Below, piece after piece: positions 7,758-14,940 of a DNA stretch of 48,727 nt; position 1 is the first letter of the stretch; every line of letters begins with the position of its first letter. The position numbers were made by a program, and so were the translations under genes. Below the pieces are notes generated by a model. It saw only the letters and a list, made by a program, of their open reading frames with translations, did not search any database and was not told the DNA's origin. The DNA comes from a virus, in IMG/VR virus record IMGVR_UViG_3300035698_014302, positions 1-48,727 of that record. One strand, given 5' to 3'.

Positions 7758-7784
7758 ATGAAAAAGAACACTACTGCCCTCTAA
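7758..7784 (+). CDS. Possible 8-codon leader peptide
   Basis: MKKNTTAL after GAGGGAG, between palindrome copy 3 and the gene at 7800. It may be a chance ORF; a leader or coupling role is possible. Confidence 0.15.
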   Translation: MKKNTTAL

Positions 7785-7799
7785 CCAAAGGAACCACTA

Positions 7800-8063
7800 A
7801 TGCCTGAACCTCGCCACCGAGTTTGTAACATCCCTCTAACTGAGGACCAATACTTCATCCTGCTAAGGTACCTCCCTCATGGAATGAAAGGAAAGGTTTT
7901 TAAGTTTATAGTAAGCGACCTAATTGAGGAGCTAGAACGTGATGCACCCTCATTCCTTACAGAAATCTATACAAGGGAGCTTAAGCTAATGCAATTTATG
8001 AAAGGACAAAAGAATGACAGACCTATCCTCCCTAAAGAAGACGATAGGGGAAAAGACAACTGA
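7800..8063 (+). CDS. Putative ribbon-helix-helix-like phage protein
   Basis: 87 residues. A short strand (RVCNIPLTEDQY), then GMKGKVFKFIVSDLIEELER, matches a recurrent phage family resembling RHH DNA-binding proteins. It lies 57 bases after palindrome copy 3 and is the second such protein next to a copy. It overlaps the next gene by 50 bases. DNA binding is inferred only. Confidence 0.5.
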   Translation: MPEPRHRVCNIPLTEDQYFILLRYLPHGMKGKVFKFIVSDLIEELERDAPSFLTEIYTRELKLMQFMKGQKNDRPILPKEDDRGKDN

Positions 8064-8223
8064 GGAACTCCAGCTCGAACTTGCTGAGACTAGAAGTGCA
8101 CGTAGGAACTTCCCAACTAAGAGGACTTCCGACAAGAAGAAGAAATCAACTGACAAGGCGATAGGAAATGCTTCGGTTGATTCACTTAAAGAACTGCTTA
8201 AAACACTGGAGGAAATGCAGTGA
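8014..8223 (+). CDS. Small basic hypothetical protein
   Basis: 69 residues with a central KRTSDKKKKSTDK stretch between two helices. AAAGGAC precedes the ATG. It overlaps both neighbours (50 bases upstream, GTGA downstream), so it is probably co-translated with the ParB/methyltransferase fusion. Function unknown. Confidence 0.5.
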   Translation: MTDLSSLKKTIGEKTTEELQLELAETRSARRNFPTKRTSDKKKKSTDKAIGNASVDSLKELLKTLEEMQ

Positions 8224-9542
8224 AAGAATCTGTGCTTATGAATCTCCCCTTTGATAAAATCAAGATGGAAGATAGGGAGAGAAAGGTCTACGACGTTGAG
8301 GAACTCCAAGCGGATATAGCAGAGAAAGGTCTAATCCAAACTATAGCAGTGGAAGACCTCGAGGACGGCACCTACCGCGTGGTTGCTGGAGGCCGCAGGC
8401 TCACCGCATGTAGAAACCTATGCTACCCGACTATGCCTTGCAAGGTCTTTCCTCCTCTTGACAACTATGAGAGAAAAGGTATAGAACTAGCAGAGAATAT
8501 TCATAGGGAAGACCTAGCCTACCCTGAAAGGGCCTCTCTTACAAAGCAAGTACACGAGTTGTGGGTAGCCAAGTATGGAGAGAAGAAGGGCGCCAGTCTA
8601 ATTGGCCACTCGGCAAAGGACACTGCTAGGGCCCTCGGTGTATCCTCTATGCAAGTTGGAAGGGAAATAGAACTTGCCACTGCTATAGAGATAATGCCTG
8701 AACTGGCAAATTGCAAGAACAAAAGTGAAGCTATGAAGATGCTAGGGAAAGTGAAGGAGAATTTAATAAGGGAGGAACTAGCAAAACGCTCTGATGAGCT
8801 CCTTTCCAAAACAGGCAAGGACGCTGCTAAGCGAGTACTTATAGATAGCTATATAGTAGGAGACTTCTTTGATAATAAGCTTAAAGCTAAAAGCGCTCAC
8901 TGTATAGAAATAGACTCACCTTATGGTGTAAACCTTAAGTCTCAGAAGCAGGCATCTAAGTACATAACTGAGGGCTACACCGAGATATCTATAAGTGACT
9001 ATCCAGCCTTCCTAAACAAAATAATAAAAGAAAGCTATAGAGTCCTAATGGATGATGGTTGGCTTATCTTCTGGTTTGGTTCTAACCCTTGGCATCATAC
9101 TGTAAAAACAACATTAGAAAAGAACGGCTTTACTATTACGGGGCCTTCCGCTATATGGGTTAAAGGTAGTCAAGCTCAGTGCAACTGGCCTGATAGGTCT
9201 TTAGCAAGTAGCTACGAGCAATTCTTCTATGCTCGCAAAAACAACGCCGTCATTTTCAAACAGGGAAGGCTAAATGTCTTTGACTTCTCCACGGTACCAA
9301 CAGACAGCAAGATTCACCCTACTGAACGTCCAATAGAAATGATGCAGGAAATTCTAATGTGCTTTTGCCCTCCCGCTGGGAGGCTAGTAGTCCCCTGCTG
9401 TGGTAGCGGCAACACCATGATTGCTGCAAGTAATCTAGGAATGCACCCAGTAGGATGGGACATATCTCCTGCTTATAAGGACTACTATATATCAAAGATA
9501 GTTGAGGGAGATTATGGAAACTACAAAAGCTATAAACAATGA
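8220..9542 (+). CDS. ParB-like domain fused to DNA methyltransferase
   Basis: 440 residues from a GTG start (GTGA overlap; GGAGG upstream). Residues 1-110 are a ParB/Srx-type domain: VVAGGRR (54-60) and ENIHRED (92-98). Residues 110-160 have an HTH-like helix pair (ALGVSSMQVGREIELA). Residues 205-440 are an N4/N6 amino-methyltransferase of beta order: motif IV DSPY (232-235; canonical DPPY), HPTERP (366-371), then motif I VPCCGSGNT (391-399; canonical DPFxGSGTT). It probably methylates phage DNA against host restriction; the ParB domain may guide it or bind a nucleotide. Confidence 0.82.
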   Translation: MKESVLMNLPFDKIKMEDRERKVYDVEELQADIAEKGLIQTIAVEDLEDGTYRVVAGGRRLTACRNLCYPTMPCKVFPPLDNYERKGIELAENIHREDLAYPERASLTKQVHELWVAKYGEKKGASLIGHSAKDTARALGVSSMQVGREIELATAIEIMPELANCKNKSEAMKMLGKVKENLIREELAKRSDELLSKTGKDAAKRVLIDSYIVGDFFDNKLKAKSAHCIEIDSPYGVNLKSQKQASKYITEGYTEISISDYPAFLNKIIKESYRVLMDDGWLIFWFGSNPWHHTVKTTLEKNGFTITGPSAIWVKGSQAQCNWPDRSLASSYEQFFYARKNNAVIFKQGRLNVFDFSTVPTDSKIHPTERPIEMMQEILMCFCPPAGRLVVPCCGSGNTMIAASNLGMHPVGWDISPAYKDYYISKIVEGDYGNYKSYKQ

Positions 9543-9550
9543 GGGATAGC

Positions 9551-9799
9551 ATGGACACCTTTAGATTCAGCGATAACCTGAATGTTCCACCTGAAGCTTA
9601 TGAAATATTAAGGGAGGTAATACTATTAGGAGCAAGCAAAGGACATGATAAATGGTGGGAGGAGTCCGTAGATGTTCACCTTGACCATGCAAGGAGGCAT
9701 CTAGTTTGTACCGACAGCCAAGTCTCCCACCACTTAAACCACGCATTTACTCGTCTCATGATGGCGGCGGTTATTCAACACAGGAGGAATTCGAAATGA
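9551..9799 (+). CDS. DUF5664-like dATP/dGTP pyrophosphohydrolase-type protein
   Basis: 82 residues from ATG 9551 (GAGGG five bases upstream); the alternative ATG 9539 overlaps the preceding stop as ATGA. The pattern HLDHARRHL ... HHLNHAFTRLMMAAV matches the His-rich helical core of DUF5664, annotated as a phage dATP/dGTP diphosphohydrolase-like (MazG-type) family. It probably tunes the dNTP pool. Confidence 0.6.
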   Translation: MDTFRFSDNLNVPPEAYEILREVILLGASKGHDKWWEESVDVHLDHARRHLVCTDSQVSHHLNHAFTRLMMAAVIQHRRNSK

Positions 9800-9846
9800 T
9801 AAAGATTAAGTTGGACGAGGACCCAATTATCATAAAAGAGGATTAG
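9796..9846 (+). CDS. 16-codon micro-ORF bridging two genes
   Basis: MIKIKLDEDPIIIKED. It overlaps the upstream stop as ATGA, has AGGAGG eight bases upstream, and its stop lies in the AGGAGG of the next gene. This is exactly the coupling used by full genes here, so it is probably translated. Too short for functional prediction. Confidence 0.4.
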   Translation: MIKIKLDEDPIIIKED

Positions 9847-9855
9847 GAGGAACTA

Positions 9856-10125
9856 ATGGGCTTAGAATTTATATTAGAAGTAACAGGTGCAATAGCCATT
9901 GCTATCTGCGCTTCAGCTATTGGAGCTACCATAGCAGCAGTGTTAGGCTTTTGGCTCGGGAGGAATTATGAGTTGAGAAGCGCACGTACAATATCAAAAG
10001 CTAGCGGTGAACCTTACTCGCGTCTGTGGTTCGGCGGTTGTACGCCTGACATTGATGTGGTAGACGATTTAGAAGATGACAAACAGAACAATCAACGAGG
10101 AGAAAATGAACAAGCAGATAACTGA
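9856..10125 (+). CDS. Single-pass membrane protein
   Basis: 89 residues. Residues ~5-33 are hydrophobic and Ala/Gly-rich (VTGAIAIAICASAIGATIAA), followed by a charged cytoplasmic tail ending in an acidic Asn/Glu-rich segment. AGGAGG precedes the ATG. It lies directly before an M15 peptidase gene, so a lysis-related or exclusion role is possible but unproven. Confidence 0.55.
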   Translation: MGLEFILEVTGAIAIAICASAIGATIAAVLGFWLGRNYELRSARTISKASGEPYSRLWFGGCTPDIDVVDDLEDDKQNNQRGENEQADN

Positions 10126-10492
10126 CCACTTTAGCTGGGATGGAGACAAGAATATAATCTGTCCCTGCTGTGGGCGCATTAAGATAACAGACCTTTTCTG
10201 GAGGCATATGGAGCTTCTAGAGCAAGTAAGACTAAACCTAGACGTTCCTATCATTATAACCTCTGGCTACCGCTGTGAAAGTCACAACGCTTATGTAAAA
10301 GGAAGTGATAACTCCTGGCACATGAAGTTTGCCACTGATGTGAGACCTACACGGAGTGGCAACTTTAAAAGCAACCTAGCCGCACTCAAAAGACTTGCTA
10401 TAGAAGCAGGCTTCAAAGGTATAGGTTCCTACGTCTTCTGGATACATTTAGACTTGAGACCAGACATGAAAATTGTTGAGTGGGAGGGATAA
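10106..10492 (+). CDS. M15-family peptidase (D-Ala-D-Ala carboxypeptidase/endolysin type)
   Basis: 128 residues from ATG 10106 (GAGGAG upstream); an upstream in-frame ATG at 10076 lies before that SD site. The order is typical of M15A_3: CPCCGR, then IIITSGYRCESHN, SWHMKFATDV, KGIGSYVFWIHLDLRP. His and Asp of SWH...D and the HLD His are the expected zinc ligands. It cleaves peptidoglycan cross-bridges, probably as the endolysin, although it sits in the early arm. The first zinc motif is one residue shorter than canonical SxHxxGxAxD. Confidence 0.75.
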   Translation: MNKQITDHFSWDGDKNIICPCCGRIKITDLFWRHMELLEQVRLNLDVPIIITSGYRCESHNAYVKGSDNSWHMKFATDVRPTRSGNFKSNLAALKRLAIEAGFKGIGSYVFWIHLDLRPDMKIVEWEG

Positions 10493-10493
10493 G

Positions 10494-10673
10494 ATGACAA
10501 CAAAAGAAGCAATATGCGAGGCCCTTGACAGGCTAGAAGAAAAGCCAGGCCCTATAACAACGCTAATGGATACAGAAGAGAACACTATCTCCATTACCAA
10601 AGACCAGCATGGTGACCTCTATATAACAGTTAGGCACAAAAGAGGCAAAGACCCAAGGGAGAAAAAGAAGTGA
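10494..10673 (+). CDS. Small hypothetical protein
   Basis: 59 residues, basic C-terminus. ATG 10494 is chosen because GGGAGGG precedes it. The stop overlaps the GTG start of the polymerase gene (GTGA), suggesting co-translation. No motif recognised. Confidence 0.5.
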   Translation: MTTKEAICEALDRLEEKPGPITTLMDTEENTISITKDQHGDLYITVRHKRGKDPREKKK

Positions 10674-13096
10674 CCAATCCACCTTATGCTGAAGGCCCTC
10701 TCAAATGTAAAATCTGCTTTATAGGCGAAGCTCCTGGCTATGATGAAGTCCGAGCACAACGTCCCTTCGTTGGACAAGCAGGACAGCTTGCCAACACGCT
10801 CTTTTCTAGAGCAGGTATAATCAGGGCAGAGTGTAGAATTGAGAACGTCCTTCAGTTCCGCCCACCAGGCAACGTTATAACTCCTTATATAGACCTGTCT
10901 AAGAAACCACCTTTTATAAGTGATATAGCCAAGAAGCACATTGCTGAGCTAAAGGAGAGGCTAGAGGAATGTACAGCTAACGTCCTAGTTCCGCTTGGCA
11001 ACGTGCCTTTATATATTTTGACAGGTCTCACTGCTATAACCAAAAGACGTGGTTCTATTCTAAAGTCCCACACTGGCAGGAAAGTAATACCTACAGTACA
11101 TCCAGCAGCAGCCCTCAGGCAGTATGAGTATCGCCACTATATTACTCATGATTTGAAGAGGATAAAGAGGCAAAGCGAGTCGCCTGATGTGAAGCTTCTA
11201 GAACGCTACTTAATCCTTGACCCATCTTTTACAGACGTGATGTGTTATATAGAAAGCTGCTACCAGTGCGAGACTATAGCTTGCGATATTGAGGTGAGCA
11301 GGGAAGAAATCTCCCATGTGAGCCTAGCTAGGTCATCTACCGATGCCATCTGTATACCTTTCTATGAGGGGGGTAAAGAGTACTTCACATTAGAACAGGA
11401 AATAGAAGTATGGCAAGCCTTAGGTAAGCTACTAGGAGATAAGAGCGTAACAATAAGAAACCAGAATATAGGCTTTGACTATACTTTTATGTATGATAAA
11501 CTAGGTATACTGATTAGGCCTATCGAAGATACGATGGTAGCTCAGAAAATAGCCTTCCCAGATTTCCCAAAGGGACTTGACTTTATCACCTCCCTACACT
11601 GCAACGGCGAGCCTTATTATAAAGACGAGGGGAAAAAGTGGCGTGCGGGAATGTTCAAGGACGCCTTAGCTTTTCGCCGTTATAGCGCAATGGACTCGGC
11701 TGTAGTCATGGAAGCCTTTCCTAAGCAGCTCAACGTGCTAAAGCACTTTGGCAACCTTGACACATATGCCCACCAGAGAGACCTAATTGAACCTCTTACC
11801 TTCATGAGCACAAGAGGAATTAGGATGGATATAGAAGGACTGAAGCGAGCTTCAGCTAACGCTACCAAAGATATAGCCAGGCTCCAAGAGGAGCTCAACT
11901 CCATCGTAGGCTTTGAGCTTAATGTTGCTTCGCCTAAGCAAGTGAAAGACTACTTCTATATTAGGAAAGGCCTTAAAGTTTATACCAAACATGGAAGTGC
12001 AATAGTAGACGAGAAGTCACTAAGACGTATTTCTGCAAAAGGCTTCCGTGAGGCAGACATAATACTAGAAATAAGACATCTTAGAAAGATGAAGGGAACC
12101 TACTATGATATTCAGCTAGGCAAAGACAACCGCTTACATTGCTCCTACGACCCAGTAGGAACTAAGCAAGGGAGAATTAGTTCAAGCAAGACTATCTTTG
12201 AACTCGGCGGCAATATGCAAAACCAGCCAGAGGAAATGCTCAAGCTCATGTTGGCTGACCCAGGATACTTAATGATAAACCTAGATTATTCCCAAGCTGA
12301 GAATAGAACTGTGGCTTACATAGCGAACGAGATAAGGATGATTAAGGCGTTTGATGAAGGAGTAGACCTTCATAGACAAACTGCAGGGCTTATATTTGGT
12401 AAACCTATAGAGGATATATCAGATGAGCCAGGGAGTAGTGAACTTAGCGGTGGGAGATTTAGCGAAAGGTTCTGGGGTAAGAAGGCCGACCATGGACTTG
12501 ACTACGACCTTGGATATAAGTCCTTTGCTATCTTGTACCAACTCCTGGAGGCAAACGCAAAGATTATCGTTGAGCGTTACCATACGGTATATCCAGGAAT
12601 TAGAATGTGGCATAGTAGCATCAGGGAACAGCTTTCCAAGAATATGGCGCTTGTTAACTGCCTTGGAAGACACAGACGATTCATGGGAAGATGGGACGAT
12701 GTGCTTTTTAAGGAGGCTTATTCTTTCATCCCTCAGTCTACCGTCGCAGATAAGCTTAACAGAGATGGCCTGTGCTTTGTCTATTATAACCAAGACTTGT
12801 TTGGAGAAGTTGAACTCCTTAATACTAGACACGATTCACTCCTTATACAAGTTCTCATGTCTATAGGTAGTAAAGAAATCTACAACATTATCATGGAGAT
12901 AAAGAGAAGCTTAGAGTCCATAATAAGGTGGAAGGACAGAGAGTTCTCAATCCCAGTAGACTGTAAGTTAGGCTTCACCGCTTATGGTGACATAAAAATT
13001 AAGCATACAGAGTTAGAAGATGAAAGAAAAGTCATAGATAAAATAGAAAGGCTTATCCAAAGCTACAAACAAGGAGAACACAATGGAACAGACTAA
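10670..13096 (+). CDS. Uracil-DNA glycosylase / family A DNA polymerase fusion
   Basis: 808 residues from GTG. Residues ~11-170 are a family 4-like UDG: GEAPG (19-23), PFVGQAG (32-38), HPAAALR (144-150), with Cys13, Cys16, Cys55 and Cys101 as possible Fe-S ligands. Residues ~200-345 are a 3'-5' exonuclease: Asp206/Glu208, Asp270, Tyr338-x3-Asp342. Residues ~370-808 are a PolA domain: motif A DYSQAENR (539-546), motif B Arg600/Lys604 with His608 where E. coli PolI has Phe762 and Tyr612 for Tyr766, motif C HDS (721-723; canonical HDE). No 5'-nuclease domain. This is the phage replicase; the UDG part may remove uracil from template or host DNA. Confidence 0.88.
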   Translation: MTNPPYAEGPLKCKICFIGEAPGYDEVRAQRPFVGQAGQLANTLFSRAGIIRAECRIENVLQFRPPGNVITPYIDLSKKPPFISDIAKKHIAELKERLEECTANVLVPLGNVPLYILTGLTAITKRRGSILKSHTGRKVIPTVHPAAALRQYEYRHYITHDLKRIKRQSESPDVKLLERYLILDPSFTDVMCYIESCYQCETIACDIEVSREEISHVSLARSSTDAICIPFYEGGKEYFTLEQEIEVWQALGKLLGDKSVTIRNQNIGFDYTFMYDKLGILIRPIEDTMVAQKIAFPDFPKGLDFITSLHCNGEPYYKDEGKKWRAGMFKDALAFRRYSAMDSAVVMEAFPKQLNVLKHFGNLDTYAHQRDLIEPLTFMSTRGIRMDIEGLKRASANATKDIARLQEELNSIVGFELNVASPKQVKDYFYIRKGLKVYTKHGSAIVDEKSLRRISAKGFREADIILEIRHLRKMKGTYYDIQLGKDNRLHCSYDPVGTKQGRISSSKTIFELGGNMQNQPEEMLKLMLADPGYLMINLDYSQAENRTVAYIANEIRMIKAFDEGVDLHRQTAGLIFGKPIEDISDEPGSSELSGGRFSERFWGKKADHGLDYDLGYKSFAILYQLLEANAKIIVERYHTVYPGIRMWHSSIREQLSKNMALVNCLGRHRRFMGRWDDVLFKEAYSFIPQSTVADKLNRDGLCFVYYNQDLFGEVELLNTRHDSLLIQVLMSIGSKEIYNIIMEIKRSLESIIRWKDREFSIPVDCKLGFTAYGDIKIKHTELEDERKVIDKIERLIQSYKQGEHNGTD

Positions 13097-13313
13097 ATTA
13101 GAACCGTGCCCTTTCTGTGGTGGCAAGCAAATAAGTTATCACGGTGGGAAGATTAAAGATTGGGAGTGGGTAAAAACAAAGGAGTTAAAAGAAGCTAACT
13201 TCAGCTGGTTAATTCTTGTTTTTAGGTGCAAAGAGTGCAACACAACAGTCCTATTTTACTGCAGGACATATGATGAAGGTATTAAAGCGTGGAACGAAAG
13301 GGCTAATAAGTGA
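13083..13313 (+). CDS. Lar-like zinc-ribbon protein
   Basis: 76 residues. EPCPFCGG at residues 7-14, a second pair CKEC at about 52-55, and the terminal IKAWNERA match the Lar restriction-alleviation family outline. Lar-type proteins modulate type I restriction in some systems; here the role is inferred. It overlaps the polymerase end by 14 bases and the next gene as GTGA. Confidence 0.65.
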   Translation: MEQTKLEPCPFCGGKQISYHGGKIKDWEWVKTKELKEANFSWLILVFRCKECNTTVLFYCRTYDEGIKAWNERANK

Positions 13314-14476
13314 GCCGCCACACAGATAATTGGATTGACACTTATTTAAAATATACAGAGGATACCGAGCCACGAGAGTCATTTAGGAGATGGGCAGCCA
13401 TCTCAGCGATAGCATCTGCCCTTCAGAGAAAGGTCTACCTTCCCCTAGGAATGGAGACTTTCTACCCTAACCTTTATATCGTTCTAGTAGGTCCTCCAGC
13501 CGCACGAAAGGGAACTGCATGGAGACCTGCCAGGAGAATCCTAGATTCCCTTGGTATAAAGATGGCAGCTGATGAGACATCGAAACAGCAGCTAATAATG
13601 CGGCTACAAGAGGCTGAGAACCAACAGGTGGACAAAGAAGGAAACATTCATTTCCATTGCTCTCTAACCATATCTGCAAGTGAGCTAACAGACTTCCTAG
13701 GCTACTCAGACAATGACTTCTTAATCATGCTAAATAAGTGGTACGACTGTGAAGACAAGTTTGAGTATGATACAATTAGACATGGACTAAAAGAAGTAGC
13801 CAACGTGTGGGTAAATATGTTTGGTTGTACAACTCCTGACTTACTACAGCTAGCTATGCCACCAAGTTCTGTAGGTTCTGGCTTTACGTCTAGAACAGTC
13901 TTTGTCTACGAGAATAACAAGGCGAAGATTGTGATATGGCCTAAGGAGAACTTGGAGCTTAGAGAGCTACTACTTCAGGACTTAGGCAGCATATACAACA
14001 TGTGTGGGAGGTTTATCTTTGAGGATGGCATATTACCTATATACGGAGAATGGAGACACATAGGTGAGATGAACCCACCCATTAAAGACCCAAGGCTAAC
14101 TTACTACTTAGAGCGTCGTCACGTTCAGCTCCTTAAACTCTGCATGATTTACTCAGCCTCAAGAGGGGAAGATATGGTTCTCCGAAGGGCAGACTTTGAT
14201 AGAGCTAAAGAAACACTTGAGAAGGCTGAGAAAAAGATGCCTCTTGTGTTTAGAGGCATGGGAGCCAATCCGCTTGGGCGTGTTCAGCTACAGGTAATGA
14301 AAACTATCGGAGATGCCGGAGAGATAAGTCTGAAGGAGCTAATGACTGTTTACCATGATGAGGTTGGTAGAGATGACTTGGGTAAGATATTCCAGACACT
14401 AATAATGATGGGCTTTTGTAAAGTAGATTACCAGAACGGAATAGTTAAATACACTAAGAAGGAGGATGAGAAATGA
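13310..14476 (+). CDS. DUF3987-type ATPase, putative primase/helicase
   Basis: 388 residues from GTG (GTGA overlap). P-loop-like GPPAARKGT at residues 61-69 is the variant seen in phage DUF3987 proteins, where the usual GK[ST] is RKGT. A Walker-B-like region follows at ~110-130 (LTISASELTDFLG), and the C-terminal ~70 residues look like a winged helix. In phages such proteins accompany PolA replicases, suggesting DNA unwinding or primer-related work. No DnaB-type or TOPRIM primase is visible elsewhere in the window. Confidence 0.7.
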   Translation: MSRHTDNWIDTYLKYTEDTEPRESFRRWAAISAIASALQRKVYLPLGMETFYPNLYIVLVGPPAARKGTAWRPARRILDSLGIKMAADETSKQQLIMRLQEAENQQVDKEGNIHFHCSLTISASELTDFLGYSDNDFLIMLNKWYDCEDKFEYDTIRHGLKEVANVWVNMFGCTTPDLLQLAMPPSSVGSGFTSRTVFVYENNKAKIVIWPKENLELRELLLQDLGSIYNMCGRFIFEDGILPIYGEWRHIGEMNPPIKDPRLTYYLERRHVQLLKLCMIYSASRGEDMVLRRADFDRAKETLEKAEKKMPLVFRGMGANPLGRVQLQVMKTIGDAGEISLKELMTVYHDEVGRDDLGKIFQTLIMMGFCKVDYQNGIVKYTKKEDEK

Positions 14477-14727
14477 CTGACATGGTAGACAGAGCAAAAA
14501 TACGTAATGATATAGTTGATGAGGAGCGTCAACAAGAAGCACGATTTGGGGAGCAGAACCACAACAACTTGGAATGGCTCTCTATTTTAGTTGAAGAGGT
14601 AGGGGACGCAGCCATGGCTATGAATGATGGAAAGTGTGCGAGAATGAGGGAAGAGCTCATCCAAGTCGCAGCAGTTTGTGTAACTTGGTTGGATTGTATA
14701 GAGAGAAGGGGAAATGAATCTCTTTAA
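14473..14727 (+). CDS. MazG-like nucleotide pyrophosphohydrolase
   Basis: 84 residues with the helical MazG signature: LEWLSILVEEVGDAAMAMND with the EExxD-type metal site at about residues 41-45, then MREELIQVAAVCVTWLD as the second metal-binding helix. Expected to hydrolyse (d)NTPs to monophosphates. It overlaps the helicase stop as ATGA. Together with the DUF5664-like protein it points to dNTP-pool control. Confidence 0.75.
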   Translation: MTDMVDRAKIRNDIVDEERQQEARFGEQNHNNLEWLSILVEEVGDAAMAMNDGKCARMREELIQVAAVCVTWLDCIERRGNESL

Positions 14728-14731
14728 CAAT
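14719..14731. promoter_or_regulatory. Half-site of the dispersed palindrome
   Basis: TCTCTTTAACAAT matches the left half of copy 5 and then diverges. It overlaps the end of the MazG-like gene and precedes the gene at 14746. Confidence 0.35.
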
Positions 14732-14745
14732 GGAAAGGAGGATAA

Positions 14746-14901
14746 ATGAAGTATCATTGGAGACTAATACCGCTGGACACAGACCAGAGCGTCTTAGAAG
14801 GTCAGGTAAAGGCTTCATCCAAGGATGGAGCCCTGAAAATACTACATGAAGATAAGGGCTTCACACTAAGTATTTGTACTTGGTTGAAAATTACAAAGTA
14901 A
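14746..14901 (+). CDS. Small hypothetical protein (51 aa)
   Basis: Begins MKYHWRLIPLDTDQSVLEGQ and ends with WLKITK. AAAGGAGG lies six bases before the ATG, the best Shine-Dalgarno of this stretch. The N-terminal strand and KDGALKIL helix suggest a small alpha/beta fold. It is the last plus-strand gene before the convergent boundary. Function unknown. Confidence 0.6.
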   Translation: MKYHWRLIPLDTDQSVLEGQVKASSKDGALKILHEDKGFTLSICTWLKITK

Positions 14902-14915
14902 AGAATGAAGCACAA

Positions 14916-14940
14916 TCTTGTTAACAAATTGTTACAGAGA
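14916..14940. promoter_or_regulatory. Dispersed operator-like palindrome, copy 4 (convergent boundary)
   Basis: Flank TCTTG, core TTAACAAATTGTTAC, flank AGAGA. It lies precisely between the last early gene and the stop codon of the last late gene, where opposing transcription meets. Confidence 0.75.

Noticed and set aside
9551-9799. Evidence for a 2-aminoadenine (Z) genome
   Set aside because: A dATP/dGTP hydrolase-like gene is present, but no PurZ-like synthetase is seen, so the set is incomplete.
12423-12866. 147-codon plus-strand and 137-codon minus-strand ORFs inside the polymerase
   Set aside because: They overlap the polymerase catalytic motifs A to C and are shadows of it.
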